In this document: positions 17,420 to 26,258 of the stretch, one piece after another
Numbering within the stretch: position 1 is the stretch's first letter
Layout: the number at the start of each line of letters is the position of its first letter
Source of the DNA: an uncultured Saprospirales bacterium
GTDB lineage: Bacteria; Bacteroidota; Bacteroidia; Chitinophagales; Saprospiraceae
Reading direction: 5' to 3'
DNA: 36,961 bases
NCBI GenBank assembly: GCA_913061325.1
Contig: CAJXUU010000014.1
Coordinates: forward strand, 1 to 36,961
Position numbers and translations under genes: made by a program
The notes under the pieces: model-generated
Told to the model about the DNA's origin: nothing
Database searches by the model: none
What the model saw: the letters and a program-made list of their open reading frames with translations, nothing else

Positions 17420-17911
17420 ATGTATCGATCAATGCAGTTCTTATTGCTTGTTTTCCTTTTTACTTCTTGTCAGCAAGATGTTTTTGAACAAGAAGATTCT
17501 CAAATGTTAGGAGGAGATATTACCTCTGAATTGGCTCCATATTTCAGAACTTTTCAAGAGGAAGCAAGACAACATGGCCTAATCGTAGATTATGAATCTG
17601 CTAATTTAACCGCTGAGTTAATACAAATCGATGAAGGATCTGTGGCAGGTACTTGTTCTACGAATGGACTTAATCTTCGACACATTACTATCGATCAATC
17701 GTTTTGGAATAAAGCTTCACCGCTATTAAAAGAGATGGTTATTTTTCACGAGTTAGGACATTGTATATTAGGTAGAGGGCATTCAGAAGGTAGATTGGAA
17801 AATGGAGCATGTCGTAGTATTATGCGGAGTGGATTAGGCTCTTGTATAGATGCTTATAATGGCTCAAGTAGAGATTATTACGTGGAGGAATTGTTTGTTG
17901 AAACTGAATGA
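17420..17911 (+). CDS. Putative zinc metallopeptidase lipoprotein
   Basis: From ATG 17420 the 163-residue protein has a lipoprotein signal (MQFLLLVFLFTSCQQ, Cys17). An earlier in-frame start at 17378 would place 14 more residues before it. The sequence HELGHCILGRGH (110-121) contains HExxH with a third His at position 12, one residue later than in classical metzincins (HExxHxxGxxH). It probably binds zinc, but catalysis is not proven. Cysteines at 79, 115 and later suggest disulfides. It lies 158 nt past the PPTase gene, so membership in that operon is uncertain. Confidence 0.65.
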   Translation: MYRSMQFLLLVFLFTSCQQDVFEQEDSQMLGGDITSELAPYFRTFQEEARQHGLIVDYESANLTAELIQIDEGSVAGTCSTNGLNLRHITIDQSFWNKASPLLKEMVIFHELGHCILGRGHSEGRLENGACRSIMRSGLGSCIDAYNGSSRDYYVEELFVETE

Positions 17912-17975
17912 TTGCTCACGATTTTTGATCTGCTGGAATTCAATCACGATTGCCATTTTCTATTTCTTAAAATTA

Positions 17976-19238
17976 TCAAGATTTTACTCGGGTAATAAAT
18001 GAAATATAGATACTTGATAGCAGACCAAGAACCGATAATATTCCAATAAATCCAAATAAATATTGGTAACCTACTCCCATTGGGAAGTCATCCAAAAAGT
18101 AACCAATGATCGGCCCCATAAAAATATCGGGAGTATACCCGACCACAGAAACAAACCCGACAGCCGTCCCTGTTATATGCAGTGGTATAGATACTTCTTC
18201 TAATACAGCAAAGTATAAGCAACGAATGCCATAAACACCTATAGAAGTAGCAATAATACTTATGAAAAATAAAAGGTATACACTGGAGTCAATAATACCT
18301 GAAGCAAAAACTAAAGAACCAATTGCCATTATCAAAAAGCCTATGCTAAGGAATAGTGAGGGTTTCTTCCAATCCGCTAAAAATCCAATGCTAACACCTA
18401 ATATTGGTCGAATATAAAGTAAGATCGTCCCAATACCTGCAGCTTTTATTTCGTCATAATTCATGATATCTCTTGCATAGAGTGAGAAAATATCCGTCAC
18501 TTTATATCCACTGTAACCTGTCAAGATGATGATTGCAATAAAATAAATCGATTTAATCCGAAGTAGAGAACTTATCATAGCTTTTGTAGCTATAGGACTG
18601 ACTTCTTCAGTTGATTTGCTTTTAGGAGTTTTGTAGAAAATCCATAGTAATAGGGATACAAAACCAACTATAGCAGAGAATACTAATATAACCATACTGA
18701 ATATTTCTTTCTTTTCAGATAGATCATATAGTTCTAATTTCTGAGCAGTAAGCAGACTAATAACCAGTAAGCCTAAAGAACCAAACCCTGCGGCAACAAG
18801 GCCACGTCCACCATCTAGAAATCCAAAAGCCTTCCCTTGCCGTTTTGTACCTCCCCATACTCTAGTTGCCTTTATGAGGGCTGCCCAAAACAGGAGGATT
18901 GTAGTGAGTCCCCAATACCCATAGAGAAAATACATGCCAGTAAGTGAGGGGTATTGTGCAGCATAGATACCACCTAAGGCTGTGAAAAATAATCCTATAG
19001 ACATCAATCTTCCTGGAGGTAAGCGATCTGCTACAAATCCACCTAAAAAATAAGAAATTAACGCTACAATTCCATATATAGAAAAGCAATAACCTAGTTC
19101 AGTATTAGTAAGGTCAAATGTTCCTAGATAAGTAGGTCTGAATATCCTAGGAACAATAAAGGGAAGTATAAATACAGCTTCACCAGCAAAAATCAAAAGT
19201 AGAATATGATACCAAGGTTGAATTTTGGGATTGGACAA
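17976..19238 (-). CDS. Major facilitator superfamily transporter
   Basis: The 420-residue protein has about 12 hydrophobic helices in two halves separated by a hydrophilic loop (YKTPKSKSTEEVSPIATK, around 207-224). The loop-2/3 motif GGFVADRLPPGRLMSIG corresponds to the conserved MFS signature GxxxDRxGRR. It is convergent with the metallopeptidase gene across a 64-nt gap. A role in exporting the cluster's product is possible by proximity only; the gene is on the opposite strand, and sugar-phosphate or nitrate-type porters look similar. Confidence 0.82.
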   Translation of the reverse strand: MSNPKIQPWYHILLLIFAGEAVFILPFIVPRIFRPTYLGTFDLTNTELGYCFSIYGIVALISYFLGGFVADRLPPGRLMSIGLFFTALGGIYAAQYPSLTGMYFLYGYWGLTTILLFWAALIKATRVWGGTKRQGKAFGFLDGGRGLVAAGFGSLGLLVISLLTAQKLELYDLSEKKEIFSMVILVFSAIVGFVSLLLWIFYKTPKSKSTEEVSPIATKAMISSLLRIKSIYFIAIIILTGYSGYKVTDIFSLYARDIMNYDEIKAAGIGTILLYIRPILGVSIGFLADWKKPSLFLSIGFLIMAIGSLVFASGIIDSSVYLLFFISIIATSIGVYGIRCLYFAVLEEVSIPLHITGTAVGFVSVVGYTPDIFMGPIIGYFLDDFPMGVGYQYLFGFIGILSVLGLLSSIYISFITRVKS

Positions 19239-19441
19239 AATTTTTGATTTTTGAAGGAACGTCAGTCGTTTGTGTTAGAAATGATTTTATAAATATAATA
19301 GATTAAGCACCGAATCCTATTGATTGCCAACTATTATTACTCTTAGCTCATGAAAGATAGATCACCTTGATATTATTTTTGGAAGGTTTAGAAGGTTCCA
19401 ATTTTATTAGCGTCAGTGTTCGAATGAGCTGGCATGTACAG

Positions 19442-19502
19442 GTGTTAAGGTGTTGATGTGTTGATGTGTTGATGTGTTGATGTGTTGATGTGTTGATGTG
19501 TG
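19442..19502 (+). repeat. Tandem octamer repeat, unit GTGTTGAT
   Basis: Six perfect copies of GTGTTGAT run from 19450 to 19497, preceded by one variant copy (GTGTTAAG, 19442-19449) and followed by a partial copy. There is no spacer between units, so this is a microsatellite-like array and not CRISPR. Confidence 0.95.
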
Positions 19503-19652
19503 AGCTCTTTGAGGTCAATGATTGAATATATTATAATCATAAGTAGGTTGACCTCCTTGAGGTCTTGTCCTACTATATTGATTATTCATATATTCATTAT
19601 TGGGTATATAAGATATGATATCGAAAGAGCAAAAATGACCTCGGAGAGGTCA
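19502..19652. repeat. Cluster of three GACCTC-N3-GAGGTC palindromes
   Basis: A 15-bp element occurs at 19502-19516 (GAGCTC TTT GAGGTC), 19550-19564 (GACCTC CTT GAGGTC) and 19637-19651 (GACCTC GGA GAGGTC, extended by T/A to 7-bp arms). The middle copy is nested in a longer imperfect inverted repeat, 19523-19596. A diverged relative of the last copy lies at 20935-20951. They may act as terminator hairpins for the esterase or be REP-like elements. Confidence 0.65.
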
Positions 19653-19684
19653 CACGAACTCAATAGATAAATCTTTATAACCGA

Positions 19685-20818
19685 TTATTGCTTCACAAAT
19701 TTCACGAGTTCTCGTGTTTTTTCCCCTTCTGTGATTACAAAGTATAAACCGGTTGCAAAGTGCTCTACACTTATATTTTCTGAAGTTCCATGAATATTTT
19801 TTTGAGAGAAAATAGTCTTTCCAAAAGCATCTATTATTGTAACTTTTTTAGTGTCTATTGGTAAATTTGACATAGTAAAATAACTACTCATTGGATTTGG
19901 AAACAATTGAATTTTGGAAGGTTGTACAACATCCTCGTTACTTGAAATAATAGCTCCATTTAAGTCAAATAGGTCAAAAAAGTTCCAGATTTCTTGACTT
20001 GCATTAAAGTCTTGATTTGTAACTCCTATAGTTATAGCTGCACCTGGCCAAGTATGTTCTCCTCCCTCAATTTTGTAGAAAACAACCTCTGTGTCCTTAT
20101 CACAATCTGTGTATTGTATGCGCTCAGCAGTACATTGATCAGAAGAGTTAATATCTTCAATTTGTATCGTTTCTGGCATCAAATTACAGACATTATTTTC
20201 TGCCCAAAAGTTGACTACATCTTCAATAGGTGCGCCAATTGAAGAGCCATTGTAAGCGACTGTGGGGTCTGCTGTTCCATGAATTTGCATCACAGGTATC
20301 TTGCGAATGGGGTCACAAGCTTCTAGTTCGCTTGGAACAATTGAACCGGTAACCGAAGCGATTGCTGCAAATTTATCACTTACTTCACAAGCCAATTTAT
20401 AACTCATGAATCCACCATTTGACATCCCACAAGAATACAAACGGTTATAATTTATGTTATAATCTTCTGCTAATGCATCTACTAAAGTGAGCAGAAAATC
20501 AACATCATCAGCATTGCTTCCAAAAGTCCAACCAACATTCCAACTATTATCTACACCATTCGGATAGCAGACGATAAAACCGTTAGCATCAGAAGTAATA
20601 TCCATTCCACTATAAAATTGTTGTTGTTCAGCATTAGATGTGAATCCATGTAAATTATATACAAAAGGATAGGATTGGCTTGCATCATAACCGGTTGGCA
20701 AATGCAGAATATAATCTCTAGTTATTCCGTCGTGCTCGATTATCCCTACTACGGTTTGAGCCGATATGAGGAAGGAAGTTAGAGATAAGAAGATTAAGTA
20801 AGTTAGTTTTTGAAGCAT
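19685..20818 (-). CDS. Secreted esterase (PHB depolymerase / CE1-like) with T9SS sorting domain
   Basis: The 377-residue protein has a signal peptide ending near FLISAQ (residue 21). The alpha/beta-hydrolase domain carries nucleophile Ser133 (CGMSNGGFM), Asp184 (HGTADPTVAY) and His255 (EGGEHTWPGA). This matches the LpqC/polyhydroxybutyrate depolymerase family, whose members cleave polyesters, feruloyl or acetyl esters. From about residue 305 a T9SS type A C-terminal domain follows (QLFPNPMSSYFTM, then VTIIDAFGK and GLYFVITEGEK), which directs secretion across the outer membrane. The reading frame is intact, unlike the genes just to its right. The true substrate is unknown. Confidence 0.88.
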   Translation of the reverse strand: MLQKLTYLIFLSLTSFLISAQTVVGIIEHDGITRDYILHLPTGYDASQSYPFVYNLHGFTSNAEQQQFYSGMDITSDANGFIVCYPNGVDNSWNVGWTFGSNADDVDFLLTLVDALAEDYNINYNRLYSCGMSNGGFMSYKLACEVSDKFAAIASVTGSIVPSELEACDPIRKIPVMQIHGTADPTVAYNGSSIGAPIEDVVNFWAENNVCNLMPETIQIEDINSSDQCTAERIQYTDCDKDTEVVFYKIEGGEHTWPGAAITIGVTNQDFNASQEIWNFFDLFDLNGAIISSNEDVVQPSKIQLFPNPMSSYFTMSNLPIDTKKVTIIDAFGKTIFSQKNIHGTSENISVEHFATGLYFVITEGEKTRELVKFVKQ

Positions 20819-20891
20819 ATTGTTAGTATGAATTATGATTAATTATGGGTGGGGTAATGCGCTAATTTATGGAAATATTTACATCAATAAT

Positions 20892-20921
20892 AAAAGATAG
20901 CGTATTAAGATGCAATTCAAA
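20892..20921 (-). promoter_or_regulatory. Possible Bacteroidota-type promoter of the esterase gene
   Basis: On the minus strand TTTG is followed after 18 nt by TATCTTTT, one base off the TAnnTTTG -7 consensus, about 75 bp upstream of the esterase start. Spacing is one nucleotide short of the usual 19-21. This is a weak call. Confidence 0.3.
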
Positions 20922-21071
20922 TGAAATTATCAAATGACCTTAGATGAGTCATACAATCTTTTATTACATTTTGATCATGAAAGTTTTGATGGATTCCGCA
21001 TTTAACTGCGGCACCAATAAACCTCAATTCAAAAAATCAAATATATTTGCCTAGACATTTATGAGAAACAG

Positions 21072-22065
21072 ATGGCAGGCAAAAGGAAGAAATCAAAAGT
21101 TATAAAGTTACAACCGAGTATGAGCCCTGCGAAGTATATCAGAAACTTTTGGGGGACGCTCAGGATTCATGAGGTATTGTGGGCGGATAATATATTTGAA
21201 ATAGGAAAAGGGAGCATTTTTGTAGCATGAGAAAAGCGAAACGGGGATATAATTTTGGCCAGTTACATGGTCGATGTATATTGCCTTGGGGTAAAGGACA
21301 CATTTTATGAGCTCATGACTCGCAATGAGTATGACGAGCATATGGAGCATATTTTAGAGATCACTCCTTATCCATTGACTAAAGTCGATCCTAATTATGC
21401 TTTCAATATTATATACGGTGCTATAGAATATGCTGAAGATTTAGGAATCGAACCTCATGCTAGTTTTGCAAATACTGAGTACCTTATTGGATAATCCAGA
21501 AGATCTAGATTTTGTTGATTTGGAATTTGGTCTAGAGGGAAAACCTTGTTATTATTATTACGAGGGAGATAGGAAAGTAGAAATACTCAGCAAGCTAGAT
21601 AATGCGGTTGGTCCAGATGGATATACATTTATTGATGGTCAGCCATTTTTAAATGAGATAGACGCTGATATAGAATTAGAAGAAATAATAGCCTTTGCTG
21701 AATATAAGTTTGAAGATGAAGACGAATGCAGAGCATATCTTTTCTTTAGTTCTATTTTTCATTTCTTGAATTATACCTATTCAGAAAACATCAAAGAGCT
21801 TGAGCATTTATTTAACAATGATCTGGATTCTATTGTAAAGATCAACGAGGAGAGTTTTGAAGATCCAGATCTTGATTTCAAAGAGAATAGTGAAATGTTT
21901 CTCTCAGCTGCAGAAAAGTACCTAATGTATCAAGATGTTAGTATTCTATATAATGATATCATTCTAGATGCATTTGACACATTATTGGAAATGATAATTC
22001 CTAAAATGGTAGCTAATATTAACATTACAGAAATAGGAGATAAAAAGATTCTATCATCATTATAG
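21072..22065 (+). pseudogene. Broken conserved hypothetical gene (one nonsense codon, one frameshift)
   Basis: Reading from ATG 21072 gives MAGKRKKSKVIKLQPSMSP and onward for 52 codons, then an in-frame TGA (21228-21230) exactly where similar proteins have an Arg (context FVA-stop-EKRNGDI). The same frame continues (MVDVYCLGVKDTFYEL) to a second stop at 21492. From about 21480 the protein resumes in another frame (LLDNPEDLDFVDLEFGLEG) and runs to 22065. The total of 994 nt fits a roughly 330-codon gene with one extra base. The YLVDLYCLGVKDTFY-type motif recurs in uncharacterised Bacteroidota proteins I recall; no function is known. Two lesions argue for a dead gene rather than a single read error. 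Confidence 0.75.
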
Positions 22066-22254
22066 GTTCTTTCAGGCGTTTTATTGATTGACAATAAATC
22101 AAAAATCAACTCTAAGTTAGTCAGAGACATGATAGATGAATTTAAGGAGGGAGGGACAAATCACGACTATCCAATCTACTTGATTTTTGTTTATTTGTCC
22201 GATCATGAAGGATATTTTGGTAAGATTGATTTTGATAAGTATGGTTGGTTTTAG
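22066..22254 (+). pseudogene. Unidentified coding remnant
   Basis: The same frame stays open past the stop of the previous remnant, reading VLSGVLLIDNKSKINSK and ending with LSDHEGYFGKIDFDKYGWF before TAG at 22252-22254. There is an ATG only at 22129 (41 codons). I recognise no family. It could be a decayed gene end or chance; I include it because it sits inside a run of obvious remnants. Confidence 0.3.
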
Positions 22255-22260
22255 TGGTAA

Positions 22261-22478
22261 GTTGTTTTTATTTGTGAGTCACTTGCTGGACCAGAAAACG
22301 GATTTGTTGGCGTGGGCACACAATATCCAGAAGCTAAAATGGATATTGCTGATGGATATATATCGAGAATGCTTATCGAGGAGTCATACTCAAATCTGCA
22401 GATGACGGATGCTTCAGATTAAAAGTCCAGAATGATGGGAGTATAGTTTCTACTAAGATTGATTGTCCAGATGATTGA
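22261..22478 (+). pseudogene. Frameshifted 3' remnant of a tail-fibre-like protein gene
   Basis: One frame reads ENGFVGVGTQYPEAKMDIADGY, the VGIGTxxPEAKLDVADG motif of Bacteroidota tail-fibre-like surface proteins. After a one-base shift in the TATATAT tract near 22357-22363, another frame reads ENAYRGVILKSADDGCFRL and ends in STKIDCPDD before TGA (22476-22478). That ending resembles the conserved C-terminus of such proteins. The 5' part is missing. The remnant converges on the BNR-repeat pseudogene, with 13 nt between the two stops. Confidence 0.65.
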
Positions 22479-22491
22479 TGATTGCAAATCA

Positions 22492-24974
22492 CTACGGACA
22501 TCCCCCAATCTGAGCCTCAAAAATTGCAGTTGCCGGTGCCCGAAAACCATCCTTAAGATCTATGAAATCTCCCGCTTTATAATAAATAGCTGTACCAGGC
22601 TGCTCACTAATAGTGGCAGCACTAGTAATGGATTGCAAATAGGTGTAATGCAACTCCCCCTTCAAGGTTATAGTTGAAGCAACGTTTAGGCTATTGAGAC
22701 AATTTGAGAATAGATTTGATCTCCATAATCCTCTTCCATATGTTCCAGCTGCAATAGTGTTATTTACTGTATTAATATAAATGTCATCTACGGGCACCGC
22801 TGGCATAAAGTTGGAAAAGTAGATCCAATCACTGATATTATCATCTCTATAGAAAACACCAATATCTGTTCCAATATACATCCGATCTAAACCACTACCA
22901 TCATCAAGATAGGCTATTGTCAAAATTGGGACATTGGGCAATGATCTAGAAATGTTTGTCCAGGCACTATCATTGCCACCTTCTATTGATTCATATACTT
23001 TTTTCTCTTCTTTATAATTTCCCAATGTGACTATTACATGGTCTTCATTATATGAATTGACAGCTATATCCGTGATAAATTCGTCAGGTAATCCATCTCC
23101 TAATGTAGTCCATTCGACACTGGAAGCAGGATTGGCTAAAGCATTATTGGTCCTATAGAAAACCGATCCTCGTGGAGCATAAATTCTAGTATTAATGTTT
23201 GTCCCTTGAGCTAGGTTATTTATTGGAACTGAATCAAAAGCCCCAATATTTTCCCACGTCCCACTATTGCCATTGGAATTAGATCTGTATATGGTGTCTT
23301 TACCTACAAATAATCGAGCTGAATTTACAGGATCCATGATCATAGGTGTAATCCAGGCTCCTTGGCCAGGTATTGGCATATCTGAAAAGTTATCTCCACC
23401 ATTTGTGCTTTTGTATGCAACTCCATTTTGTCGCATAGCATAAACTATATCATTATTGTCATAATTAATAATACTTACTCCTCCATCGGCACCTATTTGG
23501 TGATCGAATGTAGTGCCAGCAGTTCTTCGTAGTGTGCCATTATCTTGATTGCCAATAAAGAATAATTCTGGATTGGACTCACTTCCCGAAAGTCTATAGA
23601 CCTCAGTAATTTGCAATCCAGCAGAAAGATCAGTCCAACCGACTCCTTCATCATCTGATTTTTGTAGACCGCCATCAGTCGCAGCATACAGTTTTCCATT
23701 TTTGAAGGCTATATCATGTAAATCTGCATGAATCTTATCGGTGCCCATATTAGTCCAAGTTTCAGTCGCGCCTTGAATGGGAGATTTCCATATATCTACT
23801 CCCCCACCATAAAATTTAGTATAATCATTTGGGTCAATAGCAAAAGCAATATTGTATGGTCCTGAATGGCTAATTATATTCGTACTACTATCTCTAATTG
23901 ACCAAGTATTGCTTGCACCATCCAAGCCAGAAATAAGAATTGCCAAAGTTCCATTTTTACCAGCATGAAGACCTACGTAGGAAGGGAAATCAGGAGTTAC
24001 TGCTAATTCTATTCTCTTTGCTTCAGTAAGTACAACAAAATCTGGGTCTATAACCGAATGAAAAGTCCCAAATTCACCCAATTCTACAGATCTTCTAATA
24101 GATTTCTTACCACTTGCATACATAATGTTTGGGTCACCAGGCTTAAACTCAATATCATATGTAACAACAGTTAAGACCTCATATCCGTCATTCCATCCAT
24201 TAGTTGTTTTATAAATTCCAGCTTCGGTAGCTAAGAATTGTATATTAGGATTGGTAGGGTGCATCAGTAATTTGTATGGGACTGTTTGAATTGGCAATTC
24301 ATAATTTACAAAATTCCATGTAGTCCCACCATCTGTAGTTTTTAGAATTCCAGCGCTCTAGACTTCTGTTCCAGGTCCACCTCCACTAAAATAATAAGGG
24401 CCATTTACTGGGTCACCATCACCAGTTATCGCATAGATAGTATTTGGGTCAGTTGGGCTAATTTCAAGATCAGTGAAAGATAATAATCCTAAATGATCAG
24501 TGAGAGAAGACCAGGTGCTCCCTCCGTTTACTGTTTTCCAAATTCCTCCATTTGGCGTACATAGATAGATGATTTGGTCATTTGTAGGATGAAAGTCAAT
24601 ACTATTTACCCTTCCTTGAAAGCCCCCCGGATTTATATCGGTAGGTCCTAGGTTTGTATCGTTAGGTCCAAGAAAGCTCCATGATCCATGAACGGAATTA
24701 TTATAATTAGGATTATTTTTTTATAAGTTCTTAATGCTTGATAGTTGTTTTTATCAATATTGGATAATGAGCCATCTGAATTTTTTCTTCGTTCTAAATA
24801 ATTTTTTTTTCGTTGATACTGTTTACTCGATAAGTAAACATCTAGATCATCTTCACTTTGGATTTTCTGGTTATCAACAGTGGATTCATCCTTTTGAATT
24901 TGAATCGACTCTTGCTGGGCTATTGCAGCACTTATATTTAGTGTAAATAGTAGTAGTAGATAATAGAATTTCAT
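22492..24974 (-). pseudogene. VPS10/BNR-repeat (sortilin-like) secreted protein gene, disrupted
   Basis: Read from 24974 the gene opens with a signal peptide (MKFYYLLLLFTLNISAAIAQ). After ALRTYKK it loses frame at a 7-A run (plus-strand T7, 24716-24722); adding one base restores NNPNYNNSVHGSWSFLGPND. It continues through BNR/VPS10-type repeats (GGIWKTVNGGSTWSSL and GILKTTDGGTTWNF). A TAG at 24358-24360 then interrupts it in the context GTEV-stop-SAGIL. From 24297 it is open to the stop at 22492. The total of 2483 nt is one base short of 828 codons, as one deletion predicts. The C-terminal segment (about the last 70 residues, ending in AQIGGCP) looks like the 'coathanger'-type ending common in Saprospiria proteins. 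The intact protein would be a secreted beta-propeller. Confidence 0.85.
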
Positions 24975-25010
24975 ATCTTTTAATATTTAAATGAGAATCA
25001 AATGAAGTAA

Positions 25011-26258
25011 TTACTTATGCGGTCCTTCTCCATCTCTCTCTTTTTGGCTTTTAACTTGCTCCAATTCTTTTTTTACTTGAATTAGGTCCTTATTAAGTTC
25101 TAAAATATAGAGCGTCAATTCTTCAATTTTTTCCATCATTTTGGATTGCATTTCTCCGACTATCAGGCCATTTTTTTGGACTTCATTTGCAGATGGGATT
25201 CCTGGTAAGTGATTGTTTTTCTTGATACAAGATTCGAGTTGATCTAGAGACATGAGATCGTAAGAAGCATCAAATACATAATCTGGCCAAGCTTGACTTA
25301 AATTAATTCTGAGTTCTTCGGCTATGACTTTTCCATCGATGGCAACTTTGTAGCCAGCAGCACCAGCTATCGCACCTGATCCAATACGCAAGTCATTTCT
25401 TACATATACATTACCATTATCAAAGTATCCTGCCCAGTTGATTAAACCACCATAAGCATTTGCATGTAAGGCGGTTCGTGTACCTGAGTTATTTACACCA
25501 ATGGCTCCTGCTACGACACCGATAGATAAGCCTGTAAAAGTTTGTCCTTCGGCGATCCCTCTGAGGCCTCTATGACCTCCATAGAAATTTGCACCTACAC
25601 CATACCCGACAGCTGGAAAGGTTTTGCAATCAATTCCTGCGATATTATTATTTCCAAGGTAGGTGCTTTCGATTCTTAAAATGTTCTCCGCTAATGTGGG
25701 CGAACCTATGATGGTTGCTCGGGTAGTAGGATTATATGTACCAATACCAAGTTTTCCTTCTACTGGTACTAAGTAAGCAAGAGGATTAGTATCACTTGCT
25801 TTAAATGACGCAGAAACTTTGGTTCCGTCAGGCGAAACGATATTGAATATTTTATCACCAGTTGTTGATTGAAGGGTTAGTTTTGATACTATGGCACTGC
25901 CTGTTTGTTTAAATACCCAAGGACGTTCAGTGGAGAGTCTAAGTAATTCTGCACCATCACCCACATTGTTGATATCGAGTTTTGATTGTGGGCTGGTATT
26001 ATTTATTCCAATATTTCCATTTCCTCTGAGGGTCAATCTATTTCCAGCATCGGTCTCATTTTGGAAATAAAAATTTATGTGAGAAAATTCTGTAAGTTTA
26101 TCAGCCTTGCCAGCAATATCCCAAAAAGATAATGGATGTTCATCACTCTCTAGCTTTATTCGAGTGTAATCATTTCCTATTTCTGTTAGTCGTAAATGAG
26201 GTGAATTACCACTACTGTTTTGCTTGATATGTAGTTTGCCTGTTGGATTGAATATCAT
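25011..26258 (-). CDS. Tail-fibre-like protein with S74-like chaperone C-terminus, 5' end missing
   Basis: From an internal ATG at 26258 the frame reads 415 residues. It contains repeats of the NIGINNTSPQSKLDI and LGIGTYNPTTRA type. It ends in a conserved tail domain (LMSLDQLESCIKKNNHLPGIPS, then VGEMQSKMMEKIEELTLYIL) and a coiled coil (about 380-410). These resemble trimeric fibre proteins whose C-terminus acts as an intramolecular chaperone (peptidase S74-like). The N-terminus is abnormal: no signal peptide, and upstream of the motif MIFNPTGKLHI the frame runs antisense into the oppositely oriented tail-fibre-like gene. It is probably a gene half joined head to head with another half. The BNR-repeat gene follows after 36 nt. 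Confidence 0.7.
   Translation of the reverse strand: MIFNPTGKLHIKQNSSGNSPHLRLTEIGNDYTRIKLESDEHPLSFWDIAGKADKLTEFSHINFYFQNETDAGNRLTLRGNGNIGINNTSPQSKLDINNVGDGAELLRLSTERPWVFKQTGSAIVSKLTLQSTTGDKIFNIVSPDGTKVSASFKASDTNPLAYLVPVEGKLGIGTYNPTTRATIIGSPTLAENILRIESTYLGNNNIAGIDCKTFPAVGYGVGANFYGGHRGLRGIAEGQTFTGLSIGVVAGAIGVNNSGTRTALHANAYGGLINWAGYFDNGNVYVRNDLRIGSGAIAGAAGYKVAIDGKVIAEELRINLSQAWPDYVFDASYDLMSLDQLESCIKKNNHLPGIPSANEVQKNGLIVGEMQSKMMEKIEELTLYILELNKDLIQVKKELEQVKSQKERDGEGPHK

Larger units (their letters stand above)
19239..19684. other. Repeat-rich intergenic region
   Basis: No ORF is supported in this 446-bp gap. It holds a tandem octamer array and three copies of a GAGGTC palindrome, listed separately, and a large imperfect inverted repeat (19523-19596). 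It lies just past the 3' end of the esterase gene. Confidence 0.6.

Noticed and set aside
19442-19502. CRISPR array
   Set aside because: The 8-bp units are contiguous with no spacers, and no cas gene is present.
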